A stretch of DNA of 64,000 nucleotides from Verrucomicrobiota bacterium (GTDB lineage: Bacteria; Verrucomicrobiota; Kiritimatiellia; CAJWTS01): contig JAQBYD010000005.1 of the NCBI GenBank assembly GCA_027623315.1, positions 1-64,000 on the forward strand, read 5' to 3'. The notes beneath the pieces are model-generated. The model saw nothing but the letters and a program-made list of their open reading frames with translations. It had not been told where the DNA came from and did not search any database. Positions 1-8,200 of this stretch are shown one piece after another. Each line of letters begins with the position of its first letter. The stretch's first letter is position 1. The translations under genes were made by a program, and so were the position numbers.

Positions 1-229
1 AAAAAGGGCGTGAGTATGCACGCAGCTCCCGGCAGGGATGGCCAATTCTGTGTCGGTCTCTGGAACTTGTTGGCTGTGAACTAGTGGACGAACGAAGGGA
101 TGTGTGTGTGGATGTGTGTGTGAAGTTGCCCCCGGTTCCCACCTGTTTCACAGTGTTTGCCGTGACGAGCAGAATCGCGGAAAAGGCCAATAAGACCAAC
201 ATAATCGGCTATATTTGGTCGGAAAGAAG

Positions 230-303
230 TGGAGCGGGTGGCGGGAATCGAACCCGCGTGGCCAGCTTGGAAGGCTGGAGCTTTACCACTAAGCAACACC
301 CGC
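230..303 (-). tRNA. tRNA-Gly (anticodon TCC), CCA encoded
   Basis: Read on the minus strand, the sequence folds into a full cloverleaf. The acceptor arm GCGGGTG pairs with CACCCGC, the T-loop is GTTCGATTC, and the anticodon stem CCAGC/GCTGG encloses loop CTTCCAA, giving anticodon TCC. The discriminator is T, and the 3' CCA is encoded in the genome. Length is 74 nt with CCA. No promoter or terminator is obvious. The three overlapping ORFs in the track are shadows of this gene. Confidence 0.96.
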
Positions 304-318
304 GTTCAGGGAAAAGGC

Positions 319-660
319 TCAAGAACAGAGAGCGAACTGGAAGATACGGTACCGGGCAGGCGGAATCAAGCCAATCGACGATGCGGAATTCGACCCGCAT
401 TCTTGAATCGTATTGGTGAAGGTCTGTCCCCGTTTCGCCCAGTCTCCACGGAGGGCCGATGCTTGCAGGAAAGTAGCGTTTCCCCTTGCCCGTACCCACG
501 GAGGTGACCGGCCCTCGAGAATGGTGCCACCTATCTGTGCAAGTCTCCCGAGTTTTACAGATTCACCACCCCAACCCATCTTCTGGGCGGAGACAGCGTA
601 GTGCCCGGTCAAGGCACGGGACAACCGCCAGTTGAGGCATTCGTCAATCAGGATGCGCAT
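319..660 (-). pseudogene. Truncated DUF5615 (PIN-like) toxin remnant
   Basis: The first ~32 residues (MRILIDECLNWRLSRAL..., then QKMGWGG) match the N-terminus of DUF5615 proteins, small PIN-like proteins encoded next to DUF433 antitoxins. After GWGG the family pattern, including the usual VTTDRNL-like segment with a later acidic residue, is lost. The rest of the 113-aa ORF runs through unrelated sequence that contains a GGGGACAGACC-type repeat scar. I infer that the 3' end was replaced by insertion or deletion and that the toxin is inactive. It starts 3 nt after the DUF433 stop, the gene order usual for this pair. Confidence 0.65.
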
Positions 661-663
661 CGC

Positions 664-885
664 TCAGGCGACAGGCAGAACCGCGACCTTGCCAGCTTCG
701 ATGACTGCAATGGCTTGCTCTCGCTTGACGGTCGGGAACGCGTCTAGGAAATCTTCGATAGACTCACCGCCTTCCAGGTAGTCCACCAAGTTCTGGAGCG
801 GCACGCGAGTACCAACGAACACGGGTGTTCCCCCCATGATCTCCGGATCCGAATGAACAATGCCGGTGAAGTCTTGCGTCTTCAT
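664..885 (-). CDS. DUF433 domain antitoxin
   Basis: A 73-aa protein with the typical DUF433 layout: IVHSDPEIMGGTPVFVGTRV at residues 9-28, a GESIEDFLDAFP segment, then a short helical C-terminus. DUF433 proteins are winged-helix-like DNA-binding antitoxins paired with DUF5615 toxins. Length and composition are normal, so this partner appears intact while the downstream toxin (stop-to-start spacing 3 nt) is truncated. The start ATG is the only reasonable one. If expressed it may act as an orphan antitoxin or a regulator of its own promoter. Family assignment is from sequence pattern; activity is inferred. Confidence 0.82.
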   Translation of the reverse strand: MKTQDFTGIVHSDPEIMGGTPVFVGTRVPLQNLVDYLEGGESIEDFLDAFPTVKREQAIAVIEAGKVAVLPVA

Positions 886-1707
886 GCCGACAAATATAGC
901 AGAGCCGTTTCCTATACACCAGACGATAAGAGAGTTTGGGCAGCGGGGGGTGCGATCGATCAGTGCGTACGCCAGCTCAACGTTCCCCGGCCCCGGAGTC
1001 CGCTACCCACTCGACCAGGTCTGATAACACCGTCGGCCAGGCCGGCCATCCCCAGAAATGGGGGTCTCACAGAGGACAGGGACAGATAAAGGACGGGGAC
1101 ATACCCTCCCGAGCGCCCGCAACTCGGTGATGATGCCCGACTTTCGGCGTCCGCAGTAGGACTCGCGCCGCTTGTCAAGGGTCCCCGTTTCGGGGAGAAA
1201 GGCTCTTAAATATTGCACTGCAGGTTAGGAGATGCTTAGCGGATTCGGGCCAGCCCTTAAATTAAAAGGTAAGGGCGTTAAGGGGCGCTCAGTTCCCCCG
1301 CGATCCGAAGCCGCTACGCGCTATGTCACGCTCCGTGCATGCCCTCGTCGTAGGGTTAAAAACGTCGTCTGCCCACAGATGAGTCGAGAACGCAATCGTC
1401 TGGACGATTCTTCGACCTCCCGTTGCCAGGTCTGTTTCGTGATTCTGAGATCCCTCATCCCTCGATCTCCCGTTCTTCATCGGCGTTGCAGACGCCGCCA
1501 AGGGTACTGACGCAGCTTGTGACTGCTGACTCCGACTGATAAGGTGATGACGCGATGAAGGTCGCTATGACCCGTCACCGAAACGGAGTATCTATTGCGT
1601 GCGCTTAGCGACGGACCCAGTGAGGTCCAGGCCGGTTGGGACACGGAATTGCCTTTCGGCCATGGACAGTTGATTTCGTCGGGGGGGACGAGAAGAACAG
1701 CACTTTT
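886..1707. other. Gene-free region with decayed mobile-element sequence
   Basis: No ORF here looks like a real gene. At about 1070-1220, read on minus, short tracts around GGGGACAGATAAAGGACGGG and GAAACGGGGACCC resemble scars often left by REP-associated or other small transposons. The frame KRRESYCGRRKSGIITELRA may be the tail of a lost transposase. The rest has no recognisable coding pattern or hairpin. Confidence 0.4.
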
Positions 1708-1791
1708 GCCTGGGTGGTGGAATTGGCAGACACAACGGACTTAAAATCCGTTGGCCGAAAGGCCGTGTGGGTTCGAGTCCCACCCCGGGCA
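1708..1791 (+). tRNA. tRNA-Leu (anticodon TAA)
   Basis: The acceptor GCCTGGG pairs with CCCGGGC with one G-U. The D-arm is TGGTGGAATTGGCAGACAC and the anticodon stem ACGGA/TCCGT encloses CTTAAAA, giving anticodon TAA. A variable arm of class II length and T-loop GTTCGAGTC are present. The discriminator is A. CCA is not encoded. Length 84 nt, typical for tRNA-Leu. Confidence 0.96.
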
Positions 1792-2457
1792 GCAATCTAA
1801 ACGGGCGTTTAGCCCTTTATCCCAAGGTGATAGTTCCTTATGGGTGGCGCGTACTGTCAACTCCTGTCCACACGTATTCGCACCGTGGTCGGATGAGATA
1901 AGCAACCATAAACAACCTTCCTGGGTGTAGACTCGCGGGCATCGCGTGTACGTGCTGCGCGAGAACGCTCTGCTGCGACCCTTGCAGCCCTCCCCCCCAA
2001 GGCTCGATTTCTGGACGTATGTTAGCTTTGACAGACCGTCCGCGCCACACACGCCAATCTCAAGCCCTTCAATCCCCGAGAAAGCGGTCCCAGCCCCCTC
2101 GGTTCTCAACGCTTCTCCTGTCATATTTTTTGACTGGCTGAGATGGAGGCCGAGAAAACGAGGGGATACCCATGAATCAGCCAGTCTCAAGCCTCGCTCG
2201 TATTCCCATCCAGCCTGAGCCGCCCCAAACGCCTATCTGGCTATCTTTTTTGCGCATCTCATTTTTTTTGTGGATCAGAGAGCGGGTTCGGGAGGGGTGG
2301 AAAAACTACTCCCAAGCACTTACCTGCTTGTCAGATGGGACGAGCATCCGATTGAGATTATCGACCAGCCCAAGCCTTACAAAACACAACGGCCTCGACA
2401 TTGTGGAGCGGGCATGATGATAATTTGCCAGTCTCCCCATTGTGACAGAGCCAGGAA
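1792..2457. other. Gene-free region upstream of the TIGR04255 cassette
   Basis: No convincing gene is seen. A small hairpin (CTAAACG/CGTTTAG) lies directly behind tRNA-Leu at about 1796-1812 but lacks a T-tract. A 10-bp inverted pair, GACTGGCTGA/TCAGCCAGTC, lies around 2130-2190. Base composition is more AT-rich just before the cassette (2240-2280, including a run of eight T). A promoter for the cassette must lie here, but I cannot place it. Confidence 0.4.
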
Positions 2458-3213
2458 ATGAGCGATAGCAGCTTCAAACTTACGAATCCGCCGATTGTCG
2501 AGGCAGTGCTAGATCTCGAATGCGACCTTCCGCCCGGTCAGCTGATAGCCGACCTCGAGGCCCCTGCTAGAGATTGCTTTTGCGATCTGTACCCGAAGTT
2601 CAAAACTATCTCGTTGCACGAGCACCAGTTTCAAGCGACCCCGAACGAACCGTCGCAGGTTTCTTCGAAACACGCCGTGCACGGATTTCAGTTTCTACAG
2701 GAAGATGAAAGCCAACTTGTGCAAGTGAGGTCTCAGGGATTCTCGTTTAACAGATTGGCTCCGTACACGAGCTTTGATGATTATCTTCCAGAGATCGAAC
2801 GAACCTGGCGACTCTATATGCAGCTCGCGCGCCCAGTGCAGGTCCGTATGATTCGCTTGCGCAATATTAACCGAATTCTGCTTCCATTGACTGAGGGCCT
2901 CGTTGACTTAGACGACTACTTGCAGATCGCACCTCGGCTGCCAGACGAGGACAATATGAAGTTCTCGAGCTTTCTCAATCAGTATGTCGCCCTTGAGACT
3001 GATACGGGTCTACAGGCAAATACGGTCCTCGCTTCACAAGCAGTTCAGGAGAATAATCTCCCTGTAATCTTTGACAATGGGGTGATATCGGGAAGTCGAG
3101 GAGACCCCGAAGATTGGCCTTGGATCGCATCGACCATTGACGCATTAAGAGGCTTGAAAAATCGCATTTTTCGGAGGACACTTACTGAGCCATGCCTGAA
3201 CCTCTTTCAATAG
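2458..3213 (+). CDS. TIGR04255 family protein
   Basis: A 251-aa protein that opens with the family hallmark NPPIVEAVLDLECDLPPG. It continues with the alternating pattern of TIGR04255 proteins, including QFLQEDESQLVQVRSQGFSFNRLAPY in the middle and IRLRNINRILLP around residue 136. Members are about 250-270 aa, sporadically distributed across bacteria and of unknown function; length here is normal. No signal peptide or membrane segment is visible, so it is probably cytoplasmic. It is the first of three overlapping genes (22-nt overlap with the next). An AGGAA stretch sits very close to the ATG, a weak ribosome site. Sporadic occurrence and accessory neighbours suggest horizontal transfer. A stress, defence or toxin-antitoxin-like role is possible but not shown. 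Confidence 0.75.
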   Translation: MSDSSFKLTNPPIVEAVLDLECDLPPGQLIADLEAPARDCFCDLYPKFKTISLHEHQFQATPNEPSQVSSKHAVHGFQFLQEDESQLVQVRSQGFSFNRLAPYTSFDDYLPEIERTWRLYMQLARPVQVRMIRLRNINRILLPLTEGLVDLDDYLQIAPRLPDEDNMKFSSFLNQYVALETDTGLQANTVLASQAVQENNLPVIFDNGVISGSRGDPEDWPWIASTIDALRGLKNRIFRRTLTEPCLNLFQ

Positions 3214-3737
3214 GACTTTGTTACATCGCGGCGGGGTATACATCCCTGATGACGTATGCACGCGGCGGGAACGCGATATCCGACGATGCGCGTATCGCGG
3301 CGGACGCGGCAACGGAAGTCGTGCGACGTGCCGAGCGTTCACACGTGCTGTTCGGACAGAAATCCTCCGTTCTCTCAGCCTTACGGGAGATCGCCGACGA
3401 GTGCCGCGAGAATGGTTGGGATGGAGAGGATGCCTGTGCTGTCGATCCGACTGCCGTTTTCATGGCCGGGACGCTTCTGCATTCGTTGCCTGATGATGTA
3501 CCGCTTCCTGAGTTCGCGCCAGAACCGGACGGCTGCATCTCAATGGACTGGATTGAGTCGCGAACCCGTCTGTTCAGTTTGAGCATTGGCGCGACTCATC
3601 GGATTGCCTATTCGTGGTTGGACGGTACAGATAAAGGATATGCTGTAGCCCACTTTGACGGGGAGAAGACACCACCCAGAATCCTCGACGGGATTCGACA
3701 GATCGCCGACCGTGGATATGTTGCAATCGGGTCTTGA
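3192..3737 (+). CDS. Conserved hypothetical, second gene of TIGR04255 cassette
   Basis: A 181-aa soluble protein that I cannot assign to a functional domain. It begins inside the 3' end of the TIGR04255 gene (22-nt overlap) and ends inside the third gene (20-nt overlap), so translation is probably coupled. A GGAGGA sequence lies about 13 nt upstream of the ATG. The N-terminal third is helical and Ala/Arg-rich (DDARIAADAATEVVRRAER). The middle holds a short acidic/proline section (SLPDDVPLPEFAPEPDG), and the C-terminal third looks like a beta-rich fold (HRIAYSWLDGTDKGYAVAHFDG). From memory, similar small proteins accompany TIGR04255 genes elsewhere; this is recollection, not a search result. 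Confidence 0.7.
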   Translation: MPEPLSIGLCYIAAGYTSLMTYARGGNAISDDARIAADAATEVVRRAERSHVLFGQKSSVLSALREIADECRENGWDGEDACAVDPTAVFMAGTLLHSLPDDVPLPEFAPEPDGCISMDWIESRTRLFSLSIGATHRIAYSWLDGTDKGYAVAHFDGEKTPPRILDGIRQIADRGYVAIGS

Positions 3738-4128
3738 CGAGGTCGTTGCGGACGATGAGGATCTCGCGCGATTTCTGACTCAGCGCAGTCAGTTCAGTGT
3801 CGCGAAGCGGATGGCCAAAGCCGCTGCGTTTCTTCCCGCTCCGCAAAGCCGCGAGACATCAGTGGTTCGTCACGGGGCTGAGCCTCGCAGTCGCCTTTGG
3901 GAATTCGGCGCACATGCGAAGGGAGATCGAACTCTTCATGGCGCCGCAATCTCTACTGCGCTCGATGTAAGACAAGCTGATCTTGACCTCTTGGCCGATG
4001 AGCCAGCGCCATATCACGCGGCGATTCGCGGTTGGCTCTGGGATGATGAATACCCGGAGCTCCAGAAAGCGTCTCAGAAAGCGGCGGCTCTCCTCATCGC
4101 CAGCAAGGCGACACTGCTCCTGCCCTAA
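3718..4128 (+). CDS. Conserved hypothetical, third gene of TIGR04255 cassette
   Basis: A 136-aa protein when started at MLQSGLDEVV. This start overlaps the previous stop by 20 nt, whereas the longer ORF in the track adds 21 unlikely residues. Visible pattern: DDEDLARFLTQRSQF, AFLPAPQSRETSVVRHG, a GDRTLHGAA segment, and a C-terminal helix KASQKAAALLIASKATLLLP. I recall conserved hypothetical proteins with the same succession (RFLT..., FLPNP..ETSVFRH, GAAI..., GWP) next to TIGR04255 genes, but no function is known. No signal peptide or catalytic motif is evident. With its neighbours it forms a compact three-gene accessory unit. Confidence 0.68.
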   Translation: MLQSGLDEVVADDEDLARFLTQRSQFSVAKRMAKAAAFLPAPQSRETSVVRHGAEPRSRLWEFGAHAKGDRTLHGAAISTALDVRQADLDLLADEPAPYHAAIRGWLWDDEYPELQKASQKAAALLIASKATLLLP

Positions 4129-5213
4129 TCGTATCGTCTCAAGACGAATACGGTACGCACAGTTCCGATCGCCGATCGCCGCTTGCACGCGGACTTTTTG
4201 CTTTCGTGCGTGCTCGTCAACGTCAGCCTGTGTGAGTCCAATGTCTTATGGTCTCGGCATGTTCATGTCTCATACGCGGCGTGTCGGTCTGTGCTCAACG
4301 GGGCCCGCGCGTTAAATCACCCCAACGGATACACGTCCTTACACTCCTCATTGACCGCTCTAAGCACGTCTACCAGAATTCCCGCCACTAAGGTCGCAGA
4401 GTTCCCATACTGGATGGCGGGCCATGCGCTGGCGGTCACCCGTGTTCGCCGGCGTCGGGGGCCGCGGCAGGCTCCGGCCACTGGTGAAATCAATCGTCTG
4501 GCTCTGCCATATCCCTGCCGTCGAAGAGAACGTCTGACCCCATGCCGATCCTGCGCTTGAGGTGAAATAGAGAGAGGGGGCCGAGCCTGCCCGTGGTATC
4601 ATCTCCTACAATGACAGCCACGCGACAGATCGAGGACGAGCCAAGGCAACGCGACGGCAAGGGCAGATGGCTCCAGGGATGTTCGGGGAATCCCGCTGGA
4701 CGCCCCCTTGCAGCCAAGGATACCTATTGGCGCACCCGTAATTGCGGCTTCCAGCCCTGAGCGGCGTTCAATCTCGGAGCCGACGCCACGCCCGGCCCCG
4801 CCTGACTCCACGAAGGGCATGACACAGGTTGGGAAGGTTCTTGATTCGCTTTATCTACAAGCTCGATTGCCTCGTCCCGCCTGAACATCCCGAGCCATCG
4901 GTGCGCCTGTGCGGGGAAGACGTCTGTCCTGATCACGGATGATGCACTGGATTGCCAGCCCTTAACGACGGGCCTTAGGTCACGCATCGGACTATCAGCC
5001 ATCCCGCAGTCGAGATGAAAGACTCTTGCCGGATTGAATCCACACCCATGCCTGCCTCCCTTCCTCCTTGGTTGGGGCTTCCTGACGACCTCTTCAGGTG
5101 TTACAGAGACTGCAGAGATGGTCGAGACCGCAGCGCCTGCAGAGACGGTATTCGCGCTCGCGGCGCTCGCCGAGAGCTTCGGGTGGCAAGATTGCCTTCG
5201 ATGGGGTTCCGAA
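4129..5213. other. 1.1-kb region without a supported gene
   Basis: Several ORFs of 60-200 codons are present on both strands but none has a family motif, good ribosome site or coherent neighbours. On the minus strand at about 4400-4610 a frame reading LYFTSSAGSAWGQTFSSTAG then WQSQTIDFTSG may be a fragment of a secreted protein gene. The open frame of uvrA extends back to 5034, but those 60 residues are not UvrA-like. Confidence 0.4.
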
Positions 5214-8200
5214 ATGACGCAAGAATTTATCAGTATTATTGGTGCCAGCCAGAACAACCTGAAGAACGTCGATATCAAGTTGCCGCTGGGCGAGTTGATC
5301 GTGGTGACCGGCGTCAGTGGGTCCGGCAAGTCGTCGCTCGCGTTCGACACGATCTATGCCGAGGGACAACGCCGCTACGTCGAGACCTTCTCTCCCTACG
5401 CGCGACAATTCCTCGACCGCATGGACAAGCCGCAGGCCGAACGGATTGACGGAATTCCGCCCGCCATCGCGATCGACCAGACCAACCCCGTACGGACCTC
5501 GCGCTCTACCGTGGGCACGATGACCGAACTGAATGACCACCTTAAGCTGCTCTATGCGCGTGCGGCCCACCTCTATTGCGGAGCGTGTGGCGCCCAGGTT
5601 CAACGGGATAGTCCGGATAGCATCTACCGCGCTGTGCTCAAGCATGCCGCCGGCACGTCCCCCCACGCGCTGATCACGTTTCCGGTTCCGGTGCCGCATA
5701 ACTTCTCCAGCGACGAGGTGAAGACGCTGCTTGAGAAGCAGGGCTACACGCGATTTCTCCGGGAGGACGACGAGAGCCTCGACGTTATCCAGGGCCGTAC
5801 CGCCCTGTCGTCGCGCCGTCGATCACGCATTGTGGAAGACCTGGAGGCCGCATTGCTGCACGGCAAGGGTGTCGTCGCCGTGCACCTGCTCAACGAGCGT
5901 AAAGAGCCCGGTGAGGCGCTGCGGTTTTCGTCGCGCCTGCATTGCGCGGCGTGTGATATCGAGCACCGTGATCCGACGCCGAGTTTCTTTTCGTTCAATT
6001 CACCGATCGGGGCCTGCGATACATGCCGCGGATTCGGTCGTACGATCGGCGTCGACTACGACCTGGTGGTTCCCGATCAAACGCTCACATTGAAGGGCGG
6101 TGCGATTAAGCCGTTTCAGTCCGCGAGTTACAATGAGTGTCAGAAGGACCTTCTTCGCTTCGCACACGACCGCATGCTGCCCGTCGATGTGCCGTGGAAC
6201 GAGCTCTCGACTCCGGATCGCGAGTGGGTGCTGGAAGGGGAGGGGGAGTGGGACGCCGGCGTCTGGTACGGAGTCAGTCGTTTCTTCCGCTGGCTTGAGG
6301 GGCGCGCGTACCGCATGCACATTCGGGTGCTCCTCTCGCGCTACCGCGCCTACCGCGGGTGTACCGACTGCGGCGGCGCGCGGCTAAAATCCGAATCGCT
6401 GCTGTGGCGGCTGGGCGATCGGAAGCTCAACCTCCACGACTTGACCCTCCTCCCGATTGATCAGTGCGCCGCATTCTTCCGCGATCTTGAACTTCCGGCT
6501 CCCCTCGACGAAGCCACCGACCTGTTGCTTGGGGAAATTCGCGCACGGCTCGGATACCTGGTGGACGTCGGCCTCGGATACCTGACGCTCGATCGGCAGT
6601 CGCGAACGCTGAGCGGTGGAGAAGTGCAACGCATCAATCTCACGACGGCGCTCGGGACCTCGCTGGTGAACACGCTCTTCGTGCTGGATGAACCCAGCAT
6701 CGGGCTGCACCCGCGGGATATCCGGCGCCTGATCGAAATTCTGCATCGCCTGCGCGACGCTGGAAACACCCTGATCGTGGTTGAGCACGATCCGGATGTG
6801 ATGCGCGCCGCCGATCGCATACTCGACATGGGGCCCGGACCCGGCGAGCGCGGCGGGGAGGTCGTCTTCTTCGGGCGCATGAGCGAGCTGTTGAAGCGCA
6901 AGAAATCGCTTACCGCCCAGTACCTTTCGGGCACGCGTTCGGCGCGCGACCCGGCCGCCGGCCGGGCATCCGCGCCAAGTCGAGGCCAGTCGATCGATAT
7001 CGTGGGCGCCAGCCAGCACAATCTGAAATCGATCGACGTGAGTATACCGTTGAACCGATTGGTTTGCGTTACCGGTGTCAGCGGCTCCGGAAAATCTACG
7101 CTCGTCGACGATGTACTTCATCGTGGATTACTCAAGCTCAAGCACAAGGCTGTCGAATCGCCGGGCGCGCACCGGCGCATCAAGGGCCACGACCGGATCG
7201 GTGAGATTGTGATGGTGGACCAATCGCCGATTGGGAAGACGACGCGATCCAATCCGGCCAGCTACGTCGGGGCGTTTGTCGAGATTCGCAAGATTTTCAG
7301 TCTCGAACCGCTCGCGCTGGAGCGCGGCTACGGTCCCGGGACCTTCAGTTTCAACTCGGGCGCGGGGCGCTGTCCGACGTGCTCGGGCAACGGGTTCGAA
7401 CATGTCGAGATGCAGTTTCTGAGCGATGTTTACATCCGCTGCCCGGACTGCGACGGCCGGCGCTTTCGGCGCGAGGTCCTCGACGTGACGATTCGCGTGT
7501 CCGCTAACGGCATGGGCGCCCTCTCGATGGCCGACGTGCTGGAACTGACCGTGTCCCAGGCTTGCGGCGTTTTCGGGGCACACGCCCCGGTGCTTCGAGC
7601 GCTCGAGCCGCTTCAGGCCGTCGGGCTCGGTTACGTGAAACTGGGGCAGCCGGTTCCGACCTTGAGCGGAGGGGAGGCGCAGCGGCTTAAGCTCGCGGGG
7701 CATCTGGCCAAGAGAGGTGGGCGCAAGAAGGATGCACCCACGCTCTTTCTTTTCGACGAACCGACGACGGGCCTGCATTTTGAGGATACGGCGGTGCTGT
7801 TGCGAGCCTTGCGCCGCTTGATTGATGCAGGACACTCCGTGGTGGTGATCGAGCACAATCTCGACGTGATCGATTCCGCGGACTGGATTGTCGACCTGGG
7901 ACCGGAGGGCGGAGACGCGGGCGGCGAGATCGTCTGCGCGGGAACGGCTGACGACGTTGCAGAGTGTCGTTCGAGCCACACCGGGCAGGCTCTGCGCCGG
8001 GCGCGAAAACTGGCCGCACAGCCGTGCGGGACCGCCCCGCCGGCACGATTAAAGGCGGCGGAGTCGCGTGCGCGATACCGCACCGCGCGCCCCAACCAGA
8101 TTGAGGTCCGGCACGCGCGCGAGCACAATCTGCGGAATATCAACGTACGGCTGCCCCTCGGAAAGTTCTCGGTCATCACCGGGATCAGCGGAAGCGGGAA

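Noticed and set aside
4183-4560. 125-aa plus-strand ORF as a gene
   Set aside because: No recognisable pattern, no ribosome site, and composition like non-coding sequence with low-complexity Arg runs.
5034-5213. 60-residue N-terminal extension of UvrA in the ORF track
   Set aside because: The residues do not resemble UvrA, there is no good ribosome site, and MTQEFISIIGAS is the normal family start.
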